64,000 nt of DNA from Rallus limicola (Eukaryota > Chordata > Aves > Gruiformes > Rallidae), in contig JAKCOZ010000001.1 of assembly GCA_022605955.1 (NCBI GenBank), positions 74,158,520-74,222,519 on the forward strand, given 5' to 3'. The notes under the pieces are model-generated. The model did not search any database. It saw only the letters and a program-made list of their open reading frames with translations, and was not told the origin of the DNA. Position 1 is the first letter of the stretch. Each line of letters opens with the position of its first letter. A program made the position numbers and the translations under genes. Shown in pieces: positions 40,901 to 51,737 of this stretch.

Positions 40901-43900
40901 ATTTATCCAATAGAGAAACAGATTCATTGTTCCAACTTCAGTTATTTGGTGGTCTTCTCCATAGAGCCACAGAACCTGCTGACAGCCTAACTCCAGGGCT
41001 TCTTGCTGGGCATAAATAGAAGAACTGTAATTCCTTCCAAAAACAAACAAAAAGAGCAAATTGTTATGAGGATCTGGTTGGGTATTTTTCCATTTCTGTG
41101 CAAATCTACTTTACGAGCAAGTGGTCTGCACAGTCACTGCTTGACCTTGTAGTAGTTACACTGGAAGTAGTCTACTGGTATGTTACTAGATCATTTGCAT
41201 TCACAACCCAAAAACTTTGAAGAGCTGAACAGCATCAACTCAAACATATCCATCCAAATTGTCTTAATACCTCTTGTTCTACTTGCTGGAAGTTCTAATT
41301 GTTGCAATTAGACATCTTAGGAAAGCATTTAATTTTATTTAGCAGTTAGAATCTTGGAGAGAGAGCAATGATTCCCATTCAGCTCATGGTTTAAAAGAAC
41401 CCTACCAAACCAAACAAAAAACCCAAACCAAAAGCATCTACCTCCTTTCATATATGTCAGGTGAACAGATGGGTCATCTATTTCAGATGAACTTCTTAGA
41501 ATACAAAAATCACCAGAGGGGAGTTATTTCTTTTCTAAGAAGACATTCACAGAACTGGTAGCTTCAGGAGCTGCAGATGGGCCTTGATGAATTCATATCC
41601 TTAAGGAGCAACTGTTTTCCTAAAATGCTGTCTACAGGGTACAGCTGACTGAATAATGTGTGTGTATTTTGTAGCTGCTCTGATAGGGGGGAAAAAACCT
41701 CTTTCACTTCAGCTGTTCAACAGCCATCAAGGCCCACAGTAGGCAGCTCCGAAATGCTGACTACACTGGAGTTAAGTTCTCACCTTTGTGCACTATTCTT
41801 TTAATGTCTTTTTTCACAGTTGATGTATGAAGTATGCACAGGAAACAATATACTTCTAAAACTAAGCAAAAGCTCACAAGCTAAGAATAAAGGTCCTAAT
41901 GTCAGACTGAATGAAGGAAAGCAGTTTTCTTTCACTTTGATTATTCTACCAGCTCAGTTGAGTAGCACTCGACAACTACTAACTTCCTGCTCAGAAAAAA
42001 ACTTCCCAGGTAGAAACAAAGAGTGTCATTCAAACCAAGTACCAAGGATCTATAATTGAGCCACTCAGCCACATCCAAGTTGCTTCCTCCAGTCAAGTCC
42101 TAAGCAGCTTTGCTCTACAAGTCAAGTACTACAAGTCAAGCTTTGCTCTACAAGTCAAGATGTTAACAATTATGTCTCTACCTAATGGGTGCTTTGGCCT
42201 AGTTCAGCAGAAAACTGCAAGACTATGGACAAGTCAATGCAGGTAACTGTTTCATGCTTGCCCTTCTACATCTATCCTCCCCCTAGCTAACTGCAGATAG
42301 CTCTTCAGGACAGTCTGCCAAGAAAGGAGGTCAGCAGTCAATGCTGCTGACTGCTCAGTTGGCAGAAGGCTGCTATACTGAATGCTGCATCACACAAGTA
42401 ATATCTTTAGTGCCAATTTCTGCAAGGGGAACAGCCAAAGTATTACATGGACACCTTCCAGGTCCAGTTCCTCAATTTGAGATGCTGCAAAATTGCCTCT
42501 GCAACTAGATCACCTGGCTGTAACATCCAAACAGAAATATCAAATATATATAGAATTCAGTTGCATAAGAAATTTTGAAATCTTGGTTATAGTATATTCT
42601 TTGTTTAATGGCTACATTTAATATCTCTGTTTCTGCTGGATTAGATACTTCACTAAAGACCCAAATTCCTTTGTGAGCTATGGGGAAGATGCAGTATTAT
42701 GTTTTCTTACCCTCCCAGTTTGCAGTCCCCTGTTCCTCCTTTCCAGGCTCTTACATATTTTGGATCTGCCCATAAGGATATTGGACTAAAACTTTCACTT
42801 CCAAAGTAAGGGCCCACGGGGCTCAGTATGACATACAACAGGGCTTTAGTCGGCTTCTTCACTCCAAGTGAAGGCTGAAAATAAGGAACAGAAACAAATC
42901 AAAAAAGTTACTGGCATACTTCACTCCAAACATCAGATGCTGCACAATCAGCTTTTGAAACACTGCTTTCAGAGGAACTGCAGTACAAGGGTGCTTTTAC
43001 CAGGACAGTGCAAAGTACTGCAATGAAGAGAAAATATTTATGTGACTTCCCCTACCATCCAAGCAATGTAAAGCCCTAATTTTATATACTGTCAGCATTC
43101 ACTTACAGCTGTTTCATTTATCTGTATATTATTCAAATCTTCTCAGTGTCAAGCTTTTGAGAATTCAGATTCTTTTTGCCTCTTCTCTGAGATAACGGCT
43201 TCTTACACTCACAGTCATCACCATCAGTACTTGAGGTGGAGGTGAAAGGTCTGACATTGGTCAAAGACTGAATTCTGTGGTAGGAGACTCTGCTTAACTA
43301 TATGGTTCTTTGCAAAGCTCAGGACTGACCACAGAATCATAGAATGATTGAGATTGGAAGGCATCTCTGAAGATCACCTTGTCCAACCTCCCTGCACAAG
43401 CAGAGGCTATGTACATCTGGTTTCTCATGGTTCTTGGAATGTTCTCTGTAACTAAGGGTGTTCCTATTTTCCCTCCACTAAGAGGAACAAGTATCAATAA
43501 AAAGAACAAGCTCATCCTTGACTTCCCCGCGCCCCAATGGAGACCTAATCTTAGAAGTTATTGAACTTAAATCATTAGGACCAAAGCAAAACACTATGCA
43601 CAAAGCACATGAAGCTACACTGGGAGGTGAAAGTAACAGTGTAATAATGAAACTACTGAAAAATTCAAATAAGCCTTCCTCAGGTGCTGACAGGGTGAAA
43701 GATGAACTAACTGAGATCATGACATTTTTCCTCATTCCTATGTGATCATTCAAAAGATTGTGCTGACTGGGTTTCCTAATTGTACTGAGTCATAAAAGAT
43801 TATAACAACATGTGACCTGGAGACAACATATGACATCATGGAAAGGCCAGATATGTTGGCTGACCTGAAACAAAGCTCAACAGCAAAAGAATTTTGAAAA

Positions 43901-46900
43901 ACAAGATTGGGGGGTAAAATACCATTTCTAATATTAATACTTTAAAGTCACTGAGTGGACATCCTTACATCTGAAAGTCTGCAGCTAGTTTACAAGCATT
44001 AAATTAAATGGACTCCTAGAGCACATGTGAAACACATAATACTTCTGTAGGGTAACTATTTACAGATGTGGATATTGCAGAAGCTTAAGTTGCCTAGTTG
44101 GGAACCATACATTCTTTAGCTTCCTTGTCCTATGCTCTACCATTATTGGTTTCTCTCTTGCACTGATTAAAAAAAACCCAAACAACTTAAAGCTTTAATT
44201 AAAATAAACTCCCTGTTTCCAATTCCCTTACTAAATACTACAGGTTTGAATCACACAAAACTTGCAGCAATACTTGGTTGTGAAGGAGTCCTTTATAAGG
44301 CCAGGTTTATCTGCATTCAAGAATGTATTGACACAGTAATTCTTTCTTAGTTCTGCTAAGAGTCCCTCTTTCGGAAAAGTCATCTTAAGTCACTGGGTAG
44401 AATCTTCCAAAATCTCCTCACTAAGGTCAGGATGGAGCTATGAGATGAAATCCCAAAATCTACATGGCAAATTTCTCTTCCCTCATTTTTTTTTCCTCTT
44501 AATTAGTATTACTTGAAGGCATACATTACCACGTCACAAATAACTGGCCTTTTAGTACAGAATCGAAGTTAATTTAATTATGAGTGGTAATGGCGAAAAT
44601 TAATTAGTTTACTTTCCGTAATGAGTCAATGTGACCACTAGGTGGTGGTGTGGCCAAGAGATTTGTGAAGCAAACCTACAGGTGACTAACTCAAAAGTAA
44701 AAACAGAGACAAGTTGCCCCTGAACTGCAACGCCGTATCTTTCCGTTTGGCGCCTTTTGCCTCCTCCTTAAATACACAAGTTAAGAAGGGAAATAAATGT
44801 TTCCCACCTCAGTTCCAATTAAGGTAGGACGGATATACAGGCTGGCAGCAGTTGAGTACGGGACCCACTCCTTTTCCACTTCTACAAGTTTCCGGATACA
44901 CTCTAGTAGCTCATTCTGGTCAAACAACTGCAAAGAAAAAGCAAAGAGAGAAAAGAAAATGGAGAAATGCAGCCTGAACACACTGTGGTCTTCATAGATC
45001 CACACACTAAGGGGAACACTTCCTCAGGGTATGTAACAGAGACAGTCCATAGAGGCTCATACATGACTACATCATCTTTGAGTTAATTTTACATCTTTGC
45101 CACTGTGCCTTTTTATACAGTATCCCAAATACCCTCCCTGCAGCTACAAAGTATCCACCAGAGATAGTAAAAAGGAGTCACTGACCCTTGTTGCCTCCAA
45201 AGCCCATGGAGAGAACTAGCACATGGAGAGAACTCCCTGTGCAGCCAAGCCAACACATTCACTTTGGCAGGCTGTGAGCTATGGCACCACCTCCTCTCCA
45301 GAAGAACTGTTTGGGTTGTAATTCCAAGGGGCCCATCAAGTCTCCCAGTTACAAAGCTGTTAAGTTGTTACAATAATAAAGCTTAATAAGCATGGGAGGA
45401 AATTCACTGGCCAATAGACAACCGCTAAAGGCAGTGTTAAGTTGCTAGCATAACCAGAAATGAAGGCACTCAGAGGCTAAAGGGCTGAATTGATGTGGAA
45501 AAAAAGGAAGAATATTAGTGCCAGAATAATTTAATGAGCTTTCTGCATGCAAATACCTGCAGAGCAGAGCTCATCCCTCAGAAATGGGCTGCATACATCT
45601 GAAGCAGTAGGGAGATGATGAAGAAAGCTAAACACTGTTGTGATTTAAAAGCAAAACGCATTTCAAACAGTTCCCTTCACCAAATAAGATCTCTTAAAAG
45701 TTTAACTGAGCTATTCAAGAGTTTGGTAAACGTTACTCCTGTCGAGTTGCAGAGATTTGCACTCTGCAAAGGAAGAGATGCTCTGACTCAGGGAGAGTAA
45801 GGCGCCTTGGCTACATACTGGCAGAGTGGCTCGTCTTGCCGACCGCACCATCCTGTCCATGTTGAGGGTTGGCCGGAACAGGCGGATTTTGCCATCCACT
45901 CCTCGGTAAGCCTTCATGCCTTCAAACAGCTACCCAGCCAAAAAGGAGGGAAAAGAAAGCACATAACAACTGAGACATGTTATCCTGGGATGATCTGTGC
46001 AAAAGCACAACACGCCCTTTGGAAATAAAAGAACTTCACTTTCCTGCTCACAGTACTTAAAGCATGAATCCTAGCTAATCCCTGCCACACACTCCTGTGA
46101 GGTAGCATTATGAAGTTTATACTACAAAGCCAGCCTGCCTATGCTTCAAATACAGCTTTCTCTGTCAGGGGACTTACTGAGAATCATATTTTTCATCATT
46201 TGGTTACAAGAACTAAAATTCGTAGCATGTGTTTAACTATTCCTTCACAACCTACCTGATACCAAAAACTAAACCATAACAGTATTCTTCCTTAGAGAAA
46301 ATATTTATAGAATTTAATTATATATGCTAATAATTTTAATGGTTCTGTCAAAAATGCATTTTGGTAGGAAGTGCAGAATAAGGTAATTAAGGGAACCCTG
46401 TCCCAGTTCTTGCTGTATTTGTAACAAAAATCTTTGTCACTGATGTCCTCCATATACCCCTATGTTGTTGAAAGGGGTTTAGCTAGCATAAGAGACAGAT
46501 CAGCCATATACTAGAGGAAGAATGCATGAAAAGGTTTTCACAGAATCACAAGGTTGGAAAAGACCTTTAAAGATCATCAAGTCCAACCATTCCCATTCTA
46601 TGCTAAACCATATCCCTAAGTACCTCATCTACCCTTTTTTTAAACACATCCAAGGAAGGTGACTCGACCCCCTCCCTGGGCAGCCTGTTCCAGGTCCCAA
46701 GAACTCTTTCAGTAATTATTTTTTTTTTCTAATATATAATCTGACCCTGCCCTGGCACAGCTTTGTGCCATTTCCCCTTGTCCTATCTCCTGTCATGTGG
46801 CTGAAGAGACAAATCGCCCACCTCTCTACAACCTCCCTTCAGGTAGTTGTAAATGGTGATAAGGTCTCTCCTCAACCTCCTCTTCTCCAGGCTAAACATC

Positions 46901-49900
46901 CCCAGCTCCCTCAGCCATTCCTCATAGGATTTGCCTTCAGCCCCTTCACCAGCCTGGTTGCCCTTCTCTGAACTCACTCAAGGACCTCAATGTCCTTCTT
47001 ATGGTGAGGAGCCCAGAACTGGACACAGCACTTGAGGTGCGGCCTCACCAATGCAGGGGCACAGTCACTTCCCTAGAACTGCTGGCCACGCTGTTTCTGA
47101 TACAAGCCAGGATGCCATTGGCCTTCCTGGCCACCTGAGCACACTGCTGGCTCACATTCAGACTGCAGTCAACCAACACCCCCAGGTCCTTCTCTGCCTG
47201 ACAGATCCCCATAGATATATATATATAAAGTTTATCTATACTTTACAGGAAACTTTTAGTCATAATTACCCCAAACTGCAGAATCCAGATGACTGATATT
47301 GCCAGTGAATTTACCAGAAACTCGTAGCCCACCAGTGCCCTCCCAGTAGAGCACTCTAAAGCATCTCATAATCATACCAAAACACAGATGGCCACAAAAC
47401 ATCCACAGCTATTTTCAGTTTCAGACTGATAATTTCCAGTTATAGACAGAAAACACATGTACTATATAAGCTTACATTAATATGTATACAGCTATTATTT
47501 AAAGTATCACTTATATACAGTTTAGATTTCTAGAACTTATTTTCCAAAGCATTCCTCTGTATATTAAATTTCAATAGAAGTTCTATGAATTTAACTACAT
47601 CACTGCTGTCAGTATTCTTAGACTTCTCCTGACTTGCACAAAAAAAGGCTGGAAATACCTTCTATGTGACTGAAAATCTACATATGGGGAGGTTTTATTT
47701 GGAAACAACTAATCCTGTATTTGTGTAATTTTAAAAGAATACTGAAGGCATTATTATTATTAAATTCTATGTCATTTTCTCAAAATGATCAGTGAAATGC
47801 AATGTTTAGAAAGTTTTTGTGCAGTCCCATGACAGAGCTAGGTTCTTCCACATGACAAATTTTAATTGGGTTGCAGGAATCCCTGCAATTTACCATATGT
47901 TACATGCCAACTACATAGCAGAACCAGAATTAGAACCCAGAGTCTTTTGCCTTCAAAATTTACCTTATTCTTATGGCAATGCCAGCCTTCTAAAAAGCTT
48001 TGTACACAGTTTTGAAAGAGAACTTGTTCCTAGGATAGACTTTGTAGCTACAATTAAAAAACTCCAAAACAATCTATCTTTAATAAAGGATGCCATAGGT
48101 GGTGATATGGTTGATACCTTGGTATGATTTTTCTTGGGCCAGTTACTAACTGATATCACATTTCTGTAAGGCTATTTTCTTATCACAGAACAGTAGCTTC
48201 CCCCCACCCTTCTCCCAAACACATTCACAGAACTTTTAATGAGAGGGAAGAGGAAGGAACGTTACCACTAAGAGCTGATCAATGGTTTGAGAGAAGTAAG
48301 AATCACACCATTACTGAAACACAAAGCCTTCTCAAGATGTTAAATAATTTTCTCCAAGAAGAAACACTTTTAACCTTCCAGAGCTCAGTAAAACCTTTCA
48401 CTCATTAAAAAGGGAGACAGTGATGTGTTCCAGAAATGCTCAACTTCAATAAAAGCAACTGCTGTGGTTGCTCGATGGTTAGTTGCTAAGACGGTGCAGA
48501 AACAGCATTATCTGACATCTGTACATCACAGGAGCTGGATCTGGAGTTCAGCAGATCCAGACTATCAACACTGCATCATGGAGGGCAAGGAGAAAGGGGA
48601 GGGAATGCCAAATTCATCGGTTTTATTATACCCACTGTGTATTCATTGAGCCACAGCATTGGCACCAGATTCTCCTCTGTCTGTCCTCTCGGCTAGAGGG
48701 AACGTGATGCAATAAGGGTAAAAGAATAAAAAAAATGGAAAAAAATAAGAGCATATTCATATTAGCAATGATCAGAGGCTGAGCATTAAAACAATATGCT
48801 ACTAAGAGCGAAATACAGATTTGGGACTCCAGCGTGGTTTCTTACTTCTTGGGCAGATCAAGAGCTGCAGCCTTAGTCACAGGGGCCTGTTGTAAGTTTA
48901 TACAGAACCTTTTGGAGGCTTGGTGACTACATGGGAAAAAACAGCAACAATAAAAAATGGTGAAGGCAGGAGCTCAGGGACAACAAGCAGGGAAAAGCTT
49001 GATCCTTCCCTTAAAAAAAATAAAATTAAAAGAATAAAAGAAGCACAAGCAACTCCACCGGCTTCAGTAGAGACACTCCCACCTACCCAGAAGTGGGAGG
49101 AGAAGCAGGCTGCCATTTCAGCACAGACACCCTCCTGAGGCTCTCACACAGATGCGAATAGAGCCAAAGCTGCTCCCATGACACAAAAGGCAGCTTCAGG
49201 CCGTAAGCAGCTAAGCACGGAAACTGTTAACCACGCTGGTTTCCGACTTAACATTTCACTTTCCAAAGTCTCTTGCTGTATATCCTCTGCTTAAATACAC
49301 TTCTATACACTGAATACATCAGCTCTAGTTTGGAGCTCTGCACACGTGTTCAGAGTTGCAAACAAGCATCCATCTAGTCTGTCCTCCAATCCAAGCTATG
49401 AACCTTTAAAGCAACTGAAAATAAGTTTCACAAAGTGCACGTTCAGTCCCCAAATTAAAGCTACTCTCGGAATCTCACAGTCTTATCTATTGCTTCACTA
49501 AATAACATCATGGTCCATAATTGGACAGATCCATCATCAGTGGGACTGTCACCACAAGAAAGGATCACCTTCACTGAGCTAGAAAGCTAAGCGAGCTGGA
49601 ATCCACAGACCAGAATTGCTCGAGTTATACCAAGAACAACATAACTCTGTTATGTCCTTAATTCTGTAAGGACATCAGTGAATAATACAAACTGTAACTC
49701 AATACTAATAAACTTAAGACAGTAATCGTCTTTGTGTTACAAATCTGTGGTTTCAAGAGCTAATGAAACAAAAATTGCAGTTTTGAAATCAATTAATACT
49801 TACTTCTATAGCATAATGCAGAGATGAGGAGGCTGGATGCAATGAAAGGTTCTCAAGAGGCTTAATATAAGGTTTCTCCCACCCTGAAGCCAAGGACCAT

Positions 49901-50004
49901 TCAATTATCAGCATATTATCAGTGAACACAGTTCCAAATACCAAACCATTGGGGTCAGGTTTTTCCTTGAAAGTTGTAGCTGGGGTGATAATCAAGTCTG
50001 AAGC
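25917..50004 (-). CDS. BCAT1: Branched-chain amino acid aminotransferase, cytosolic (BCAT1), exons 3-11 joined
   Basis: This gene encodes the PLP-dependent fold-type IV transaminase that moves the amino group of leucine, isoleucine or valine to 2-oxoglutarate in the cytosol. Nine exons on the minus strand (49804-50004, 45819-45929, 44808-44927, 42711-42874, 40891-41033, 35099-35184, 33083-33223, 31990-32064, 25917-25958) join in frame to 1083 nt, 360 residues plus stop. The joined product follows mammalian BCAT1 with no visible gap. Visible motifs are KEKPDPN near the start, which separates BCAT1 from mitochondrial BCAT2, DCKLGGNY with the Schiff-base lysine, EVGTMN, and the redox CIVC. All introns are GT-AG. 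The human protein has 386 residues, so only the first ~26 are missing. They belong to upstream exons I could not find. No in-frame stop or frameshift is seen, so the gene looks functional. Exon numbers follow the mammalian gene and are inferred. Confidence 0.97.
26859..27712 (+). mobile_element. Solo LTR, avian ERVL-type, plus orientation
   Basis: This is homologous to the copy at 13928-14916 but in the opposite orientation. Shared segments include GCCAATGCCAGCCAGCTTCAAGATGGACC, cited here only by position (26943-26968), the GATTCCCCTGCAGGCCAT unit, GTGTGAGGAGTACTCCCCCT, and the end CATCCAGCCAGGGTCAACCC. It is shorter than the first copy because some of the repeated ~45-nt units are missing. 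The poly(A) signal region (around 27560) has decayed. No flanking viral genes are seen. Confidence 0.78.
30197..30737 (+). mobile_element. CR1 retroposon, 5'-truncated, plus orientation
   Basis: It starts within the ORF2 C-terminal region (GGCCCCATCTGGAGTACTGT) and runs to the 3' tail ATTCTGTGATTCTATGATTC. The remnant of ORF2 is open only in pieces, such as the frame at 30291-30494. It sits in BCAT1 intron 10, antisense to the gene. Confidence 0.93.
31990..32064 (-). CDS. BCAT1: BCAT1 exon 10
   Basis: 25 codons, [10 protein letters not shown] to LNKLTDIQ, phase 0. The acceptor is GATGCTAG and the donor [18 protein letters not shown] is a family signature near the C-terminus. Confidence 0.95.
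32065..33082 (-). other. BCAT1 intron 9
   Basis: It contains a short CA repeat at 33063-33074 next to exon 9 and A-runs. No mobile element is recognised. Confidence 0.9.
33063..33074. repeat. (AC)6 microsatellite
   Basis: Six AC units lie within 10 nt of the BCAT1 exon 9 donor. On the transcribed strand this is a GU run, a sequence known to affect splicing when near a donor. Confidence 0.85.
33083..33223 (-). CDS. BCAT1: BCAT1 exon 9, carries the redox CxxC
   Basis: 47 codons from GECKVSERY to ILYKGK, phase 0. The acceptor is TTGTGCAG and the donor [15 protein letters not shown] contains the two cysteines (codons 33122-33124 and 33113-33115, complement) of the CxxC redox switch known in mammalian BCAT proteins. 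Confidence 0.97.
33224..35098 (-). other. BCAT1 intron 8
   Basis: 1.9 kb without a recognised repeat. Plus-strand open frames of 65 to 102 codons at 34218-34985 show no known domain. Confidence 0.85.
35099..35184 (-). CDS. BCAT1: BCAT1 exon 8
   Basis: 86 nt: two bases completing a glutamate codon and 28 codons from [10 protein letters not shown] to LDLARNW. The acceptor is TTTAACAG and the donor GTGGGT. The segment [14 protein letters not shown] is the conserved cofactor phosphate-side loop of the family. Confidence 0.96.
37981..38165. repeat. Polypyrimidine tract
   Basis: About 185 nt that are overwhelmingly C and T on the plus strand, with repeated CTGCTGCT and TTTCTCT blocks. It is degenerate, not a simple microsatellite. 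Confidence 0.6.
40646..40675. repeat. 13-bp tandem duplication
   Basis: TGAGCACATGGAC occurs at 40646-40658 and again at 40659-40671, followed by a partial TGAG. Confidence 0.95.
40891..41033 (-). CDS. BCAT1: BCAT1 exon 7
   Basis: 143 nt beginning with one base of the split glycine codon, then [13 protein letters not shown] to YWINEDG plus one base. It holds the CQQVLWLYG and EVGTMN motifs close to the cofactor. The acceptor is unusual, GGAAG after a T-rich tract rather than CAG or TAG. The donor is GTATGG. Mammalian BCAT1 and BCAT2 have NYG where this gene has NYS. Confidence 0.95.
41034..42710 (-). other. BCAT1 intron 6
   Basis: 1.7 kb, with a partial 33-bp tandem duplication at 42107-42159. 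No mobile element is recognised. Confidence 0.88.
42107..42159. repeat. Short tandem duplication (33-bp period)
   Basis: GCTTTGCTCTACAAGTCAAG occurs at 42107-42126 and 42140-42159. Between them is a further partial ACTACAAGTCAAG. Confidence 0.95.
42711..42874 (-). CDS. BCAT1: BCAT1 exon 6, carries the PLP lysine
   Basis: 164 nt, 54 codons plus two bases, from [13 protein letters not shown] to TGDCKLGG. The acceptor is TTTTCAG and the donor GTAAGA. The lysine of GDCKLGG (codon 42719-42721, complement) is the residue that forms the Schiff base with pyridoxal phosphate in the BCAT family. The last glycine codon is split with exon 7. Confidence 0.96.
43331..43420 (-). mobile_element. CR1 3'-end fragment, minus orientation
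   Basis: It begins with CAGAATCATAGAATGATTGA, the complement of the CR1 tail, and keeps about 80 to 90 nt (GTCCAACCTCCCTGCACAAG). The right boundary is approximate. Confidence 0.85.
44600..44754. promoter_or_regulatory. Motif cluster in BCAT1 intron 5 (candidate enhancer)
   Basis: Within 155 nt are a TAATTA homeodomain-type core (44601-44606), a perfect AP-1 site TGAGTCA (44622-44628), a CTCF-like CCACTAGGTGGTGG (44634-44647) and an E2F-like TTTGGCGC (44746-44753). CpGs are also more frequent than in the surrounding intron. The cluster ends about 50 nt from the exon 5 donor. Activity is inference. Confidence 0.4.
44634..44647 (+). promoter_or_regulatory. Candidate CTCF site
   Basis: CCACTAGGTGGTGG matches the CTCF core CCASYAGRKGGC except for T in place of C after GG. 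Confidence 0.45.
44808..44927 (-). CDS. BCAT1: BCAT1 exon 5
   Basis: 40 codons from [10 protein letters not shown] to RPTLIGTE, phase 0. The acceptor is TTCTTTGCAG and the donor GTGGGA. It contains the family sequence WVPYST.ASLYIRP near the domain interface. The last residues of exon 4 and the first of this exon join as [15 protein letters not shown], matching the mammalian arrangement. Confidence 0.96.
44928..45818 (-). other. BCAT1 intron 4
   Basis: 0.9 kb. CATGGAGAGAACT is repeated at 45205-45217 and 45222-45234. Nothing else is recognised. Confidence 0.9.
45819..45929 (-). CDS. BCAT1: BCAT1 exon 4
   Basis: 37 codons from [10 protein letters not shown] to RRATLP, phase 0 on both sides. 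The acceptor is GGGTAG and the donor GTATGT. It contains the family signature LFEG(M/L)KA(Y/F)RG and the segment [13 protein letters not shown]. Reading on into the intron would give VCSQG, which does not fit the family and supports the donor chosen. Confidence 0.95.
46540..47210 (-). mobile_element. CR1 retroposon, 5'-truncated, minus orientation
   Basis: It starts with the complement of the CR1 tail (CAGAATCACAAGGTTGGAAA) and continues through GTCCAACCATTCCC into the ORF2 C-terminal region (complement of [13 protein letters not shown], about 46860-46900) and the part ending CCCCCAGGTCCTTCTCTGCC. It lies in BCAT1 intron 3 in the same orientation as the gene. An AT repeat abuts its truncated end. 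Confidence 0.93.
47211..47227. repeat. AT-rich dinucleotide repeat
   Basis: ATAGATATATATATATA lies directly at the 5' truncation point of the CR1 copy. Confidence 0.85.
49804..50004 (-). CDS. BCAT1: BCAT1 exon 3
   Basis: 67 codons, phase 0 at both ends, reading [12 protein letters not shown] through to SSSLHYAIE. The acceptor is TTCCTTCAG and the donor GTAAGTATT. It encodes the start of the small N-terminal domain, including the conserved VFGTVFTD and NLSLHP stretches. KEKPDPN is typical of BCAT1 and absent from BCAT2. The upstream exons encoding the short, poorly conserved N-terminus are not identified. Confidence 0.96.
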
Positions 50005-51737
50005 CTGAAGGAATATGAAGACAAAAAGTTAAGCATATAAAAATATGCTGATTTCAAATTATTCTGCATCAGTAAACTGCAATATTTTATCTGTGGAAAC
50101 ATTTAATGACAGAATGGTTAAGGGTGGCTACTTCTAAGTAGCTGGCAAATTAGTCTTACTGTGTATGCACACATATACACTGTGCTGCTTATACCAGAAG
50201 TAGTCAGGCTATTTTGAGGCACTATTAAGTGGAGGAAGCAGTATAAGGTAAAGAAAAAAATTCCCAGAAAATAAGCAGACAGAGATTTATTAGACATTTA
50301 AATTAACATATCTACACAAATTCCAGGAAAAAAACCCACAATTGCTGTATTCCAGAACATAAGCTGATTATCAGAAATTAGCCCCCTTCACAACTAAATA
50401 GATATGTTACCCTGATTTTCCTTTAATGCATAAAAAGCAGCGTGAGAGATCACAACCAGCAGTCAGCAGATTACTTGGGTCACACTAGCTTGTTCATTCA
50501 CATTTTCCTAGAAAGATCCCATTAGCAAAGGTGGCTAAATGTTTCCCTGCATGATTATCTGTAGAGACTCTTACAAGCATGACTAGCTGTAGAAACGCAA
50601 CATGGGGTTTTTTGTACTGGTTTTGGCTAGGATAGGGCTAATTTTCTTTATATTGCTTTATATGATGAGTTATCCTAAAAAACAGCAGGGAAAGAAGGAA
50701 AGCAGGATCTACGATATGTCACTCCCCTTTTATACATTTATTTAAACAACTTTTAATTTATTTAAACAACTTAAATACAGGCTTTAAACAACTGCAGAGG
50801 ATTATGAAGTGGACAGATCCACCCTCTTCATTGTCTGTCTCTGTCACCTGAGCATTTAAACTGTGCTGGTCAGAGAGGTAAGGAAGAATTCAACAAAGAA
50901 TTGTACTTGAAGCTCCATTTGCCTTCCTAACATAACTAAGAAAGCATTGACCCTTATTACAGCCCCCCAAGTGAAATTATGTTGGCTACATCTAGAATAG
51001 ACTGGAATACAGGATAGTTGAAAGTACTGTTCAAATGATTTACGTGTGCACTGAAAACATAGTTCTGGAAGAGATATCGCTGACTTTGACTTTTCAGACA
51101 CAGCAAACACTTTGCAAAATGAGAAAAAAATTAGTCCCAAGCTTTTGAAAAAGAACACAAACACCCTTGCTTTTGTAAACAACCTGATTTTCAAGACAGG
51201 TTTTTTTGTTTGATGGCTTACATCTGAAATTAACTTAGAGCTGGAGAACATGAATAGCTAAAAGCTTGTTTCAAACTGTTGCCAATTACAGGGGTTGTCT
51301 AGATATTACAGTGCATTAGCCTGGTTGAGCTAATACATAATTTGATGAAACAACAATTACTCATCTTAACTCTGTACCCTGCTGACAGCGAATGTGCCAA
51401 TAGGAAAAGCACTACTTATTGATGTCCCGAAAATAAACTTTACCTGACAACCTCTTACGTGCTTTGGAAAAAAACCCCATCAAACAGAGTTAACAGAAGA
51501 GAGTGGATCAAAATAAAAGCCACAAAGGAGTGTTTGCAATTATCCATAATGCAAGATGCAGTTCAGGAAAACACTTGTGCAGGAGCGGGATGTCAGTGGG
51601 CCTTAAGCAAGGATGTAGAACACAGTTATATCCTTGGCTTTACCTCTGAACAGAATGACAGCTTCTAAACAATTCCTACTGCCAGTAGTATTAACAGCTC
51701 TACCTGAAGTCAAGGTTCCTGTCTCATCTAAAATCTA
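50005..51737 (-). other. Presumed BCAT1 intron 2, proximal part
   Basis: This is the sequence upstream of exon 3. A 20-bp tandem duplication with period ATTTATTTAAACAACTT lies at 50736-50775. No exon encoding the BCAT1 N-terminus was found. Confidence 0.6.
50736..50775. repeat. 20-bp tandem duplication
   Basis: ATTTATTTAAACAACTT begins at 50736 and again at 50756, two units of 20 nt differing only in the last bases. Confidence 0.93.

Larger units (their letters stand above)
42875..44807 (-). other. BCAT1 intron 5
   Basis: 1.9 kb, with a short CR1 end (43331-43420) and a cluster of transcription factor-like motifs at 44600-44754, close to the exon 5 donor. Confidence 0.88.
45930..49803 (-). 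other. BCAT1 intron 3
   Basis: 3.9 kb, with a 670-nt CR1 copy (46540-47210) followed by an AT dinucleotide repeat. A plus-strand frame of 102 codons (47819-48127) shows no known domain. Confidence 0.88.

Noticed and set aside
47819..48127. Plus-strand frame of 102 codons in BCAT1 intron 3
   Set aside because: No family recognised and it is antisense to the gene. Its length is within chance expectation for 64 kb.
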